Shown: positions 1 to 8,399, counted from the stretch's first letter. The stretch: 64,000 nucleotides of DNA from Chryseobacterium indoltheticum (GCF_003815915.1 NZ_CP033929.1:3720001-3784000); one strand, 5' to 3'. Made by a program: numbers and translations. Notes: generated by a model from the sequence alone, not told the origin.

Positions 1-360
1 GGCAAAACCAATGGATTTAAAGATCTCAATAATTCTGTTTTTTACTAAATTAATGGGATGTCTCGATCCCAAATCTAAAGGAAAAGCAGGTTTTGTAAGA
101 TCTTCTTTTTCCAGGATAATAGAAGAAGCAGAAGCATTTTTTAGATCTTCCAGCTTTACATTTACCGCTTGCTTCAGAGTATTGATTTTCTGTCCGAACT
201 CTTTCTTCTGGTCGTTTGGAACTTCTTTAAATTTTTCAAAAAAATCATTCAGAACTCCTTTTTTCCCATTATACTTGATTCGGAAGTTTTCTATTTCCTC
301 TTTACTTGTCGTATTGAAGCCATTGACCTCAACAAGCAATTCTTCTATCTTTTCAATCAT
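1..360 (-). CDS. pheS: Phenylalanine-tRNA ligase alpha subunit, N-terminal part (cut by window edge)
   Basis: The minus strand is open for 120 codons from ATG at 358-360 to the window edge. The visible part starts MIEKIEELL and is a charged, helical N-terminal arm like the tRNA-binding coiled coil of PheS. It is followed by LDLGSRHPINLVKNRIIEIF, the PheS segment leading into the class II catalytic core. PheS pairs with PheT to charge tRNA-Phe in the cytoplasm. The catalytic motifs lie outside the window. A -7 box sits 29 bases upstream of the start. No phenylalanine-rich leader peptide is visible in the short 5' region, unlike tyrS in this window. The plus-strand reading frame over the same bases is a shadow. 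Confidence 0.9.
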   Translation of the reverse strand, partial: MIEKIEELLVEVNGFNTTSKEEIENFRIKYNGKKGVLNDFFEKFKEVPNDQKKEFGQKINTLKQAVNVKLEDLKNASASSIILEKEDLTKPAFPLDLGSRHPINLVKNRIIEIFKSIGFA

Positions 361-389
361 TGTTTTACCCTTTCAAAAAAATGTATTTG

Positions 390-397
390 CAAAAATA
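390..397 (-). promoter_or_regulatory. -7 box of pheS
   Basis: Minus-strand TATTTTTG matches the Bacteroidota -7 consensus TAnnTTTG and lies 29 bases before the pheS ATG. No clear -33 TTG is obvious. Confidence 0.6.
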
Positions 398-438
398 CGA
401 TTTTCAGTTTAAAAAACCTTTTCAATTTATCATAAAAA

Positions 439-462
439 AATCTGTCTCGTGAGAAACAGATT
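439..462 (-). terminator. Rho-independent terminator
   Basis: AATCTGT and ACAGATT arms form a hairpin. On the minus strand it is followed by a T run, so it closes the 766/491 transcription unit ahead of pheS. Confidence 0.75.
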
Positions 463-490
463 ATATATTTTTTATTAAAGTTGATTTCAT

Positions 491-751
491 TTAATCTAAA
501 ACTGTTGCAGCAACACTTATCAAAATTGTTAAAACATTAATTCCAAAAACGAGATTATACTCTTTCTTTTTTCTAAATACATTGATCAAACTGAAGAAAA
601 ATGCAAAAATCACAAACATCATAGATGAAATGGTAAACATTTCTGCAAAAATCTGAATAATCTGATTGCTATAAGAAATATAATAAAGAACCTGAAGACT
701 TAATAAAAAGATCAGACAAGCGATACTGATTATTAAAATTGCCTTACCCAT
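491..751 (-). CDS. Small membrane protein, unknown
   Basis: An 86-residue protein with three hydrophobic stretches: about residues 4-25, 33-57 and 68-85. The second and third are joined by a basic loop, FRKKKEYN. It is probably an inner-membrane protein. I do not recognise a family. It lies 14 bases downstream of the YceI-like lipoprotein gene on the same strand and shares its terminator at 439-462, so the two are likely co-transcribed. No catalytic motif is visible. Confidence 0.6.
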   Translation of the reverse strand: MGKAILIISIACLIFLLSLQVLYYISYSNQIIQIFAEMFTISSMMFVIFAFFFSLINVFRKKKEYNLVFGINVLTILISVAATVLD

Positions 752-765
752 CTTTGTTACTTAAC

Positions 766-1416
766 TTATTTTTTTTCTAAAGCCTTTACCTTAATCTGCA
801 GCGTTACTTCATTTTTAATTACCCCATTTGCAGCAGGAGATTGAAATTTCACTCCAAATTCTTCTCTCATAATATCTTTAGGTTCAGTTGCAATACTCAC
901 TTCTCCCCCGTTTACAGCAACATTCGCCTTAAACTGAACAGGTTTTGTAATACCTTTCACCGTTAAATTCCCGTCTAATACGGTATTATAATCACCTTCT
1001 GCGGAAGGGCTTACTTTTGTAATTTCATAAGATGCTGTCGGAAATTTTTCAACTTCAAAAAAGTCAGCACTTTTCAAATGACCATTAAGTTTTTTTAATT
1101 TTTCCGCATCATTTTTTAAATCTTCAGAACTTAGAGACGCCATATCAGCCACAAATTTTCCGCTTTCGAGCTTCCCGTCTTTTATCGTTACATCACCGCT
1201 TTCAAATTTGATGGTTCCGAAATGACTCGTATTTTCAGATTTAAAAACTTTATACCCTTTCCATTCTACATTACTGTTTAAAGTATCCAAAACAAATCGG
1301 CTTCCGTCTTTCGTTGTTGTAACCTCATTGGTATCACTTGTTACCGGTTTTTCTTTAGAACAAGAAACAACAGTTAATAAAGCCGGAATAGCGAGAGAAA
1401 ATAATATTCTTTTCAT
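766..1416 (-). CDS. YceI-family lipoprotein
   Basis: A 216-residue protein with a lipoprotein signal peptide (MKRILFSLAIPALLTVVSCS, lipobox cysteine at 19), then a YceI-like domain from about residue 40 to the end. Family hallmarks include NSNVEWKGYKVF near the start of the domain, DLKNDAEKLKKLNGHLKSADFF, the FPTASYEIT strand and the LTVKGITKPVQF strand. YceI proteins are lipocalin-like beta barrels that bind isoprenoid or other amphiphilic ligands. The ligand here is unknown. The protein is expected on a membrane face of the periplasm. It precedes the small membrane protein at 491-751 and is probably co-transcribed with it. Confidence 0.85.
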   Translation of the reverse strand: MKRILFSLAIPALLTVVSCSKEKPVTSDTNEVTTTKDGSRFVLDTLNSNVEWKGYKVFKSENTSHFGTIKFESGDVTIKDGKLESGKFVADMASLSSEDLKNDAEKLKKLNGHLKSADFFEVEKFPTASYEITKVSPSAEGDYNTVLDGNLTVKGITKPVQFKANVAVNGGEVSIATEPKDIMREEFGVKFQSPAANGVIKNEVTLQIKVKALEKK

Positions 1417-1477
1417 TTTGATATAATTTATGCATGGCTAAATTACTAAAAATATGCCAGTCTTCCTCAAAAACCCT

Positions 1478-1485
1478 TATTTTTG
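1478..1485 (+). promoter_or_regulatory. -7 box of the ABC ATPase gene
   Basis: TATTTTTG fits TAnnTTTG and ends four bases before ATG 1490. This supports 1490 over the ATG at 1454 and suggests a leaderless mRNA. Confidence 0.6.
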
Positions 1486-1489
1486 CAGT

Positions 1490-2425
1490 ATGCTATTAGA
1501 GATAAACAATCTATATTTTTCTCATTCTCAGGAAAAACCGCTTTTTCAAAACTTTAATCTGAAACTGGATGAAGGTAAAATCATCGCATTGGCAGGTGAA
1601 AGCGGTTGTGGAAAATCTACGTTACTAAGTCTTATCTACGGGTTACACGACTGGAATCAGGGGGAAATTGTTTTTGAAGGCAGAAAACTGATGGGTCCTA
1701 AAGGAAATCTCGTTCCGGGTGAAGCTGAAATGAAGTTTGTAGCACAAAACTTTGATTTGATGCCTTATGCAACGGTTGCAGATAACGTGGGTAAATTTAT
1801 TTCCAATATCAATTTAGCCAAGAAAAAAGAGAAAGTTTTAGAACTTTTGGATGTTGTTGGTTTGGTTGAATTTGCGAATGTTTTACCAAAAAATTTAAGT
1901 GGCGGGCAACAGCAAAGAGTCGCCATTGCGAGAGCACTTTCTGTACTTCCAAAGTTACTTTTACTTGACGAACCGTTTAGTAATCTTGATTTTGCAAGAA
2001 AAATTGAGCTTCGCGAAAAACTGTTCAGGTATGTAAAAGAAAATAATATCTCTTTGATAATTTCTACTCACGAACTGCAGGATATTATTGCATGGACTGA
2101 TCAAATTATCGTTCTACAAAACGGAAGACTTATTCAAAATAATAGCGCAGAAGAAACATATAAAGATCCTTACAATCCTTATGTAGCAAAGCTTTTTGGG
2201 GAAGTAAATATTTTCAGTGAGAATGAAATTTCATACTTACCGGTTTCCAGATTTTTTTATTATCCACATCAGATCAAAATATCTGAAAATGGTGTTGAAG
2301 CTGAAGTTTTGGAAAGCAGATTCGCAGGAAATCATTACTGGAATAAGATTAAATTTAAAAACAGGGAAATGGTGATATTTAGTAATCAGCTGCTTGAAAA
2401 TTCAGTTCAGATTACTTTCGAATAA
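1490..2425 (+). CDS. ABC transporter ATP-binding protein
   Basis: A 311-residue ABC ATPase with no membrane segments. Walker A is GESGCGKST (about residues 37-45), the signature is LSGGQQQRVAIARAL (about 131-145), Walker B is LLLLDEPFSNLD, and the switch histidine is in STHELQDI. The C-terminal 80 residues resemble the regulatory/TOBE-like tail of PotA- and sulfate-type importers. No permease or binding protein is adjacent, so the substrate is unknown. ATG 1490 is chosen because a -7 box lies directly before it; the longer reading from 1454 would begin upstream of that box. It stands alone on the plus strand between minus-strand genes. Confidence 0.85.
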   Translation: MLLEINNLYFSHSQEKPLFQNFNLKLDEGKIIALAGESGCGKSTLLSLIYGLHDWNQGEIVFEGRKLMGPKGNLVPGEAEMKFVAQNFDLMPYATVADNVGKFISNINLAKKKEKVLELLDVVGLVEFANVLPKNLSGGQQQRVAIARALSVLPKLLLLDEPFSNLDFARKIELREKLFRYVKENNISLIISTHELQDIIAWTDQIIVLQNGRLIQNNSAEETYKDPYNPYVAKLFGEVNIFSENEISYLPVSRFFYYPHQIKISENGVEAEVLESRFAGNHYWNKIKFKNREMVIFSNQLLENSVQITFE

Positions 2426-2530
2426 TATCTTTAAGTGTTATATTAAGAAAACATTAAACCACTTAATGTTAGTATGTGGATAATTTTCAATGATTTAGCC
2501 AACCGTTTCTGTAATATTTCTATATATTTG

Positions 2531-2647
2531 TAAGACAACAACATAAGGAAATTTTTGGTTAATTCTCTTTCTGCCTTCCAGACCTACATTAGCATTAATG
2601 CAATAAAGTCTTTGAAAGATTACCCTGTCCAACTCTTTCCTTTTTTT
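2531..2647 (+). ncRNA. Candidate small RNA in a 285-base gap
   Basis: The gap 2426-2710 holds no convincing reading frame. TATATTTG at 2523-2530 matches the -7 consensus. AAGGAAA at 2545-2551 can pair with TTTCCTT at 2636-2642, which runs into seven T's. This would give an RNA of about 110 bases with a closing stem and a T-run end, a shape shared with 6S-like or other small RNAs. This is inference from signals only. A second hairpin (TTTTTGG.AATTAG with CTAATT.CCAAAAA, about 2653-2697) probably serves the minus-strand gene ending at 2711. Confidence 0.3.
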
Positions 2648-2710
2648 ATTGATTTTTGGCAATTAGTTTAAAGACAATTCTAATTACCAAAAACCAACAT
2701 TTCTTATATA

Positions 2711-3043
2711 TTAAGCTTTCTTTACAAATTCAGATTTCAAAGCCATTGCGCCAAAACCATCAATTTTACAATCAATATTATGATCGCTGTTTGGTCTTAA
2801 GCGGATATTTTTCACTTTAGTTCCTGATTTTACAGGTTTCGGAGCACCTTTTACCGGAAGATCTTTCATTACAATTACCGAATCTCCATTTTGGAGCTCA
2901 TTTCCATTGATGTCTAAAATCTTATCTTCATTTCCCACTTCCTTAGGATCCCATTCGTGGAAACACTGTGAACAGACCATTAAGTTATCTTGTTCATACG
3001 TAAATTCAGAACTACATTTCGGGCAAATAACTGCGTCACTCAT
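2711..3043 (-). CDS. YjdM/PhnA-family zinc ribbon protein
   Basis: A 110-residue protein of the YjdM (PhnA-like) family. The N-terminal zinc ribbon has CPKC at about 8-11 and CSQC at about 24-27, followed by HEWDP. The C-terminal half carries the family's GDSVIVMKDLPVKG strand and the IRLRPNSDHNIDCKIDGFG segment. The family was named for proximity to phosphonate genes in E. coli, but no phosphonate genes occur here and its role is not established. It is a monocistronic minus-strand gene with a -7 box at 3058-3065 and a heptamer repeat array directly upstream. Confidence 0.85.
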   Translation of the reverse strand: MSDAVICPKCSSEFTYEQDNLMVCSQCFHEWDPKEVGNEDKILDINGNELQNGDSVIVMKDLPVKGAPKPVKSGTKVKNIRLRPNSDHNIDCKIDGFGAMALKSEFVKKA

Positions 3044-3057
3044 TTTATTAATTTTTG

Positions 3058-3065
3058 CAAAGGTA
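3058..3065 (-). promoter_or_regulatory. -7 box of the YjdM-like gene
   Basis: Minus-strand TACCTTTG, 14 bases before ATG. The heptamer repeat at 3075-3128 occupies the place of the -33 element. Confidence 0.55.
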
Positions 3066-3074
3066 GGTTTTTGA

Positions 3075-3128
3075 GTTAGAAGTTAGAAGTTAGAAGTTAG
3101 AAGTTAGAAGTTAGAAGTTAGAAGTTAG
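3075..3128. repeat. Heptamer tandem repeat (GTTAGAA)
   Basis: Seven perfect copies of GTTAGAA (3075-3123) plus a partial copy (3124-3128). It lies between the divergent YjdM-like and RsmB-like genes. Confidence 0.95.
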
Positions 3129-3226
3129 GCAAAAGTAAACAACCTCTTTTTTAAAAATTAATTATAACACAAAAATCACAATTTATAAGTCATCACTACA
3201 AATCATTAACTTTAAACATAAATTCG

Positions 3227-3234
3227 TATTTTTG
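3227..3234 (+). promoter_or_regulatory. -7 box of the RsmB-like gene
   Basis: TATTTTTG matches TAnnTTTG, 26 bases before ATG 3261. Confidence 0.6.
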
Positions 3235-3260
3235 CAAGTTCAAACAGCTTACAGCAATTT

Positions 3261-4466
3261 ATGGAATTAATTCACAGAAACCTGGCAATCGGTATTCACG
3301 ATGCTTTACAGGAAACATTTTTCGAAAAAAACAAATATGCCGATAAAGTAATCGAAAGACTTTTGAAAGCGAACAGAAAATGGGGAAGCCAGGATAGAGC
3401 CGTTGTTTCTGAGATTTTCTATAATATTATCCGTTGGAAAAAACGCCTTGAATATTACATGGGTGAAAGTGTGAAACCCACCAACATCTATAAATTGATT
3501 ATTGCTTATCTGCTTTGGAGCAAGACCAATTACAAAAGATTTGAAGAATTTGAAGGAATCAAGATTGCCGACATTACTACAAAACTTAGAAAAGGAACCG
3601 TTCCTACCAAAGCAATTGAACATTCTATCCCGGAATGGCTTGTTGAAACTCTAGAAAGAGAATTGGGCGATAAGTGGGAAAAGGAAATGTTTGCTTTAAA
3701 TGAAAAAGCACCGACCGTTTTAAGAGCGAATTCTCTGAGAACTACTCCAAAAGAGCTTATTTCTGATCTTGCAGATGAAGATGTGGTTGCTTATCCTATT
3801 AAAAATTATCCTGATGCGGTACAGCTTGAGGAAAAGAAAAATGTATTTCTTACCACGGCTTTCAAAGAAGGTTTGTTTGAGGTACAGGATGCTTCTTCAC
3901 AAAAAATCGGTTATTTTCTGGATGTAAAAGAAGGCCAAAGAGTAGTTGATGCTTGCGCAGGTGCCGGTGGAAAAACCCTTCACTTAGCAGCTTTGATGGG
4001 AAACAAAGGACAAATTATCGCTCTTGATATTTTCGAATGGAAGTTGGCCGAATTGAAGCGTCGTGCAAAAAGAGCCGGAGCTCACAATATTGAAACGAGA
4101 ATGATTTCTGATACGAAAGTAATCAAACGTCTTCACGATAAAGTAGACCGACTTTTGATTGATGCGCCATGTTCTGGTTTGGGAGTTTTAAAAAGAAATC
4201 CCGACAGTAAATGGAAAATCGATCAGGATTTTATCGATCGAATTAAGAAAGAGCAACAGCAAATCATGCAGGATTACTCTAAAATGCTGAAAGTTGGTGG
4301 TAAAATGGTGTATGCAACATGCTCTATTCTGCCTTCTGAAAACAATTTGCAAGTAGATGAATTTATCAAAAACAATCCTAATTATAAAATGATCAAAGAT
4401 CAGAGAGTAATGCCAAGTGAAGGTTACGATGGTTTTTACATGGCTTTGATTGAGAGACTTTCTTAA
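3261..4466 (+). CDS. RsmB/NOP-family RNA (cytosine-5) methyltransferase
   Basis: A 401-residue cytoplasmic enzyme of the NOL1/NOP2/Sun family, which transfers methyl from S-adenosylmethionine to C5 of cytosine in RNA, most often 16S rRNA. The N-terminal 130 residues form the helical NusB-like/PUA-like region. The Rossmann core contains VVDACAGAGGKTLHLA (motif I), LIDAPCSGLGVLKRNPD (motif IV, base-releasing cysteine) and MVYATCSILPSENN (motif VI, nucleophilic cysteine). Both catalytic cysteines are present. The target base cannot be told from sequence. It is preceded by a -7 box and closed by a strong terminator, so it is probably transcribed alone. Confidence 0.9.
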   Translation: MELIHRNLAIGIHDALQETFFEKNKYADKVIERLLKANRKWGSQDRAVVSEIFYNIIRWKKRLEYYMGESVKPTNIYKLIIAYLLWSKTNYKRFEEFEGIKIADITTKLRKGTVPTKAIEHSIPEWLVETLERELGDKWEKEMFALNEKAPTVLRANSLRTTPKELISDLADEDVVAYPIKNYPDAVQLEEKKNVFLTTAFKEGLFEVQDASSQKIGYFLDVKEGQRVVDACAGAGGKTLHLAALMGNKGQIIALDIFEWKLAELKRRAKRAGAHNIETRMISDTKVIKRLHDKVDRLLIDAPCSGLGVLKRNPDSKWKIDQDFIDRIKKEQQQIMQDYSKMLKVGGKMVYATCSILPSENNLQVDEFIKNNPNYKMIKDQRVMPSEGYDGFYMALIERLS

Positions 4467-4490
4467 AAAATTCACACAATAAACTATATT

Positions 4491-4521
4491 AAACTACTCT
4501 ATTTTTTGGAGTAGTTTTTTT
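4491..4521 (+). terminator. Terminator after the RsmB-like gene
   Basis: AAACTACTC pairs with GAGTAGTTT around a T-rich loop, followed by T's. Confidence 0.85.
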
Positions 4522-4609
4522 ATTAAACTCAAGCCTAATTTTCAAGGATTTTCTCAGAGTTTTTATTATCTAAATCAAACATTATCTTTGTAAAAACCAT
4601 CAATACATT

Positions 4610-6274
4610 ATGTTTAAAACAATTTTAGTAAGTTTTTCTATTTTCTTATCTGTTTTAAGTTTTTCCCAGACCTACGAAATCCAATATGAAAGTTCGTACA
4701 ACGGAAAAGTTCAGCCCAATCAAAATTCAGTTCTTGTTTGGGTTAATGAAAATGAAAACTTTATTTTAAATACAAAAATTAAAGAACAGAAAAGTGATTA
4801 TCCGTTTGAAATCAGCAAGATTGAAAAACCTTCGAATACGATTGTTTCGTATGCTTTTTTAAAACCGAATGAAGCTATTTCTACTTCAGACAAAGAATCA
4901 ATTGCTAAACAAGAATTTGAGTTGACTGCACAAACTAAAAAGATTTTAGGCTACAATTGTAAAAAAGCAGTTACAAAAATCAATTCAAACACGATTGAAG
5001 TTTGGTATACGAATGATTTAAAAATCAAAGGCGGACCATCAAGTTTGGGACAGAATTTAGGATTGGTATTACAAATTGAAAGAAACGGTAATTCAGCAAC
5101 AACTGCTGTTTCGCTGAAGAAAATTAAAATAACTGGAATTGATAAGATTATTAGCAAGACTATTCCTACGACAGATCTTTTGAGCTATAAAGATTTACTT
5201 TGGAAAAGCAGATTTACGACATTAAAAGTTTTCGAAAATGAAATAATTAATTTCTCAGACCAATCAAAATCAGATGAAAAAGTAAAAAGATTTGCCAATG
5301 GAACTATTATTTTAAAGAAGATAAAATTTCCTAAAATTGCTAAAGGCGATAATATTTTTGTCGAATTGAAGCAACAATCCAACGGCGATGCTTACGACAG
5401 AACAGGAACCGTTTTTTTTATTCCTGAAGAAAAGTCACAAACATTTTTTGATGGATTAGAAAAAGGTGCAAAAACACTTCCCGTATACGAAAATGGCAAT
5501 GGAAAACAATATTACGGAGTCGTTTCTAACCAAAATTATCAGCCGGCAGTTGAATTGATGCGATTTTTCACCTCTTTCGGCATCAATAAATTCAATCATA
5601 TTGAATTAAAAGACAAAACTTGGCAAACTATAAGTCCGTTTCGTCAGGATATTACAGAATTAAAGCCTTCCCTTTCTGAAAAAGAGCTCTGGATCGGGAC
5701 TTTCATTGGAAACTATGACAAAGGCGGTCACAAAGTGAGTTTAGATATTACAATTCACAACAGCGAACAGATTGTTAACAAAAATAATAAAGTTATTCCG
5801 CTTTTCAACACAACCAATATTATGGAAATGGCCGGTCAGGATTATGCAACGATGTTTAACAACGACAAAGGACTTTTTGTGGAATTTAATTTAGAAAAAG
5901 ATCTTAAAAATGCACAGTTAAGATACATTACCACCGGACATGGAGGCTGGGAAAACGGCGACGAGTTTATTCCTAAAGCCAATTCAATTTATCTGGACGG
6001 AAAAATAGCATTTTCATTTACACCGTGGAGAACAGAATGCGGTTCTTACCGATTATTCAATCCGGCTTCGGGAAATTTTGCTGACGGACTTTCATCTTCA
6101 GATCTAAGCAGATCCAACTGGTGTCCCGGAACGGTAACTAATCCAGTTTTCATTTCTTTAGGAGATTTAAAAGCAGGAAAACATACTATTCAGGTGAAAA
6201 TCCCTCAAGGAGAGCCGGAAGGAACAAGCTTCAGCGCATGGAATATTTCGGGTGTTTTACTTGGTAATGAGTAA
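4610..6274 (+). CDS. Secreted PNGase F-like peptide-N-glycosidase with extra N-terminal domain
   Basis: A 554-residue protein with a Sec signal peptide (first ~20 residues, ending SFSQ). Residues about 20-190 resemble GLPGLI-type domains: a conserved GYNCKKA, then IEVWYTNDL and LGQNLGLVLQIERNG. The remaining residues match the two eight-stranded domains of flavobacterial PNGase F, which removes N-linked glycans from asparagine. SNGDAYDRTG (about 259-268) fits the segment holding PNGase F Asp60, and GHGGWENGDEF (about 444-454) fits the segment with Glu206. WCPGTV is also conserved. The position of PNGase F Glu118 is not obviously a Glu here. PNGase F-II type enzymes carry an N-terminal bowl-like domain, and this protein probably belongs there. 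It likely acts outside the cytoplasm on glycoproteins. The gene stands alone. Confidence 0.85.
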   Translation: MFKTILVSFSIFLSVLSFSQTYEIQYESSYNGKVQPNQNSVLVWVNENENFILNTKIKEQKSDYPFEISKIEKPSNTIVSYAFLKPNEAISTSDKESIAKQEFELTAQTKKILGYNCKKAVTKINSNTIEVWYTNDLKIKGGPSSLGQNLGLVLQIERNGNSATTAVSLKKIKITGIDKIISKTIPTTDLLSYKDLLWKSRFTTLKVFENEIINFSDQSKSDEKVKRFANGTIILKKIKFPKIAKGDNIFVELKQQSNGDAYDRTGTVFFIPEEKSQTFFDGLEKGAKTLPVYENGNGKQYYGVVSNQNYQPAVELMRFFTSFGINKFNHIELKDKTWQTISPFRQDITELKPSLSEKELWIGTFIGNYDKGGHKVSLDITIHNSEQIVNKNNKVIPLFNTTNIMEMAGQDYATMFNNDKGLFVEFNLEKDLKNAQLRYITTGHGGWENGDEFIPKANSIYLDGKIAFSFTPWRTECGSYRLFNPASGNFADGLSSSDLSRSNWCPGTVTNPVFISLGDLKAGKHTIQVKIPQGEPEGTSFSAWNISGVLLGNE

Positions 6275-6281
6275 AAACAAA

Positions 6282-6310
6282 ACCTCCTTGCAATATTATT
6301 ACAAGGAGGT
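6282..6310. terminator. Hairpin after the PNGase-like gene
   Basis: ACCTCCTTG pairs with CAAGGAGGT over an 11-base loop. The gap 6275-6586 otherwise holds only A/T-rich DNA, a mini frame at 6321 and the asnB promoter. There is no T run on the plus side, so termination efficiency is uncertain. Confidence 0.5.
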
Positions 6311-6538
6311 AAAAACACAAATGATGAAAAAAAATTATTTCGAGCAACAAAGGTGAGAAAAATATTTGAATTAGCTATAACAAATCTGAAAAAAAATTTA
6401 ATTATTGTCTCTTAATGAACCACAAAAAATATATTGTGAAAAAAATTCAGATTATCTGTAAATTTCAACGGTGTTGATTGAATTATTTAACTAAAAACTC
6501 CTTTAAAGTTAAAAATTTAAACCAAATGAAATTTTTAG

Positions 6539-6569
6539 TTGTAATTTTTAAATCATATATCTAGTTTTG
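6539..6569 (+). promoter_or_regulatory. asnB promoter
   Basis: TTG at 6539-6541, a 20-base spacer and TAGTTTTG at 6562-6569 fit the flavobacterial -33/-7 pattern. ATG follows 17 bases later. Confidence 0.65.
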
Positions 6570-6586
6570 TTTCAAATAAATAATAT

Positions 6587-8254
6587 ATGTGCGGAATCGT
6601 TTGCCTATTTGACGCAAAACAGTCAACCGAAATATTAAGACCTCAAGTCTTGGAAATGTCTAAGAAAATCCGTCATCGCGGTCCGGATTGGAGTGGAGTT
6701 TTTCAAAGTGAAAAAGTTGTTTTTTCTCATGAAAGATTAGCTATCGTAGATCCGGCTTCAGGAAAACAGCCTTTGTTTTCAAAAGATGGAAAAATTGTAC
6801 TTGCCGTAAATGGTGAAATTTACAATCACAGAGAACTAAAAGAAGAATTTCCCGATTATGAATTTCAAACTCAGTCTGATTGCGAAGTTATTCTTGCTCT
6901 TTACCAGAAATACGGAAAAGATTTTATTGAAAAATTAAACGGCATCTTTGCTTTTGCATTATACGATATTGAAAACAATATTTATCTGATTGCGAGAGAT
7001 CACATGGGAATTTGTCCGCTTTATCAAGGTTGGGACAGAGAGGGAAACTATTATGTTGCCTCAGAACTGAAAGCCCTGGAAGGAATCTGCAAAAAAATTG
7101 AAACTTTTTTACCGGGACATTACTTATATAATATTGAAGGGCATGAGCTTCAGCAATGGTACAAAAGAGATTGGGAGAACTTTGATGCCGTAAAAGACAA
7201 CGTTACAGATATTCAGGCAATCAGAAAAGGATTGGAAGATGCTGTTCACAGACAATTGATGAGTGATGTTCCTTACGGCGTTTTGCTTTCGGGAGGATTA
7301 GACTCTTCAATTATCTCTGCTGTTACCGCAAAATTTGCAAGACAGAGAATAGAAAGTGGCGACACCCAGGAAGCGTGGTATCCGAGGCTGCACAGTTTTG
7401 CCGTTGGATTGGTTGGTTCTCCCGATCTGGCCGCTGCAAAAAAAGCGGCGGAACATATCGGTTCTATTCATCATGAAGTTAACTTTACCGTTCAGGAAGG
7501 TCTTGACGCAATTCGGGATGTGATTTATCATTTGGAAACTTACGATGTAACAACAATCAGAGCTTCTACTCCGATGTATCTTTTGGCAAGAGTCATCAAA
7601 TCAATGGGAATAAAAATGGTGCTTTCAGGTGAAGGTGCAGACGAATTGTTTGGTGGATATTTGTATTTCCATAAAGCTCCGAACGCTAAAGAATTCCATG
7701 ATGAAACGGTAAGAAAACTTAATAAACTTCATTTATACGATTGTTTAAGAGCCAACAAAGCACTGATGAGTTGGGGAATTGAAGGAAGAGTTCCGTTTTT
7801 GGATAAAGAATTCATGGATATTGCGATGAATGTAAACCCCGAAGATAAAATGATTCGCAAAGAAGAAGGAAAAATTGAAAAATGGGTTTTACGTAAAGCT
7901 TTTGAAGATCTTCTACCAGATTCTATTGCGTGGAGACAAAAAGAACAGTTTTCCGATGGCGTTGGTTATTCGTGGATCGACACTTTAAAAGATATTGCTG
8001 AAAAATATGTTTCTGATGAAATGATGGCGAATGCAAAATTCAGATTTCCATTAAACACTCCGCAAAACAAAGAAGAATATCGATACCGAACAATTTTTGA
8101 AGAACATTTCCCAAGCGAAACTGCAGCTGCAACCGTTCCATCGGTTCCTTCTGTAGCATGCTCCACTCCTATCGCATTAGAATGGGACGAAGCATTCAAA
8201 AAGATGAACGACCCGAGTGGACGAGCTGTAAAAGTACATGAAACGTCTTACTAA
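6587..8254 (+). CDS. asnB: Asparagine synthase (glutamine-hydrolysing)
   Basis: A 555-residue class II asparagine synthetase, the usual length for AsnB. It makes asparagine from aspartate, ATP and glutamine nitrogen in the cytoplasm. After Met removal, the N-terminal Cys of MCGIV is the glutaminase nucleophile. Further glutaminase marks are RHRGPDWSG, HERLAIVD and VNGEIYNH. The synthetase domain has the pyrophosphatase loop LLSGGLDSSIIS (about residues 232-243) and GEGADELFGGY. The C terminus has an Ala/Thr/Val-rich stretch before the end, as in other AsnB. It has its own promoter and a terminator at 8272, so it is a single-gene unit. Confidence 0.96.
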   Translation: MCGIVCLFDAKQSTEILRPQVLEMSKKIRHRGPDWSGVFQSEKVVFSHERLAIVDPASGKQPLFSKDGKIVLAVNGEIYNHRELKEEFPDYEFQTQSDCEVILALYQKYGKDFIEKLNGIFAFALYDIENNIYLIARDHMGICPLYQGWDREGNYYVASELKALEGICKKIETFLPGHYLYNIEGHELQQWYKRDWENFDAVKDNVTDIQAIRKGLEDAVHRQLMSDVPYGVLLSGGLDSSIISAVTAKFARQRIESGDTQEAWYPRLHSFAVGLVGSPDLAAAKKAAEHIGSIHHEVNFTVQEGLDAIRDVIYHLETYDVTTIRASTPMYLLARVIKSMGIKMVLSGEGADELFGGYLYFHKAPNAKEFHDETVRKLNKLHLYDCLRANKALMSWGIEGRVPFLDKEFMDIAMNVNPEDKMIRKEEGKIEKWVLRKAFEDLLPDSIAWRQKEQFSDGVGYSWIDTLKDIAEKYVSDEMMANAKFRFPLNTPQNKEEYRYRTIFEEHFPSETAAATVPSVPSVACSTPIALEWDEAFKKMNDPSGRAVKVHETSY

Positions 8255-8271
8255 AATAGACCAAATTTATC

Positions 8272-8297
8272 AATCCTGTATCCGTACAGGATTTTTC
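8272..8297 (+). terminator. asnB terminator
   Basis: AATCCTGTA and TACAGGATT form a perfect 9-bp stem with a TCCG loop, followed by T's. Confidence 0.9.
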
Positions 8298-8399
8298 GTT
8301 CAATAAAATCAATAATATTTGTATAATTTAACTAAGTATTAAACTTATTATCTAATAAATAATTATATTTGGAAAATAAAAAATAATCTCTGTTGTAAA

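Noticed and set aside
11..412. Plus-strand 133-codon frame at the window start
   Set aside because: The minus strand over the same bases codes the N terminus of PheS, with family motifs and its own promoter.
1454..1489. Longer start for the ABC ATPase
   Set aside because: These codons overlap the -7 box and are not family-like.
3075..3128. CRISPR array
   Set aside because: Seven-base units with no spacers; the same applies to 38750 and 63356.
6321..6356. Asparagine leader peptide for asnB
   Set aside because: Only one Asn codon, and no competing hairpin or terminator between it and asnB.
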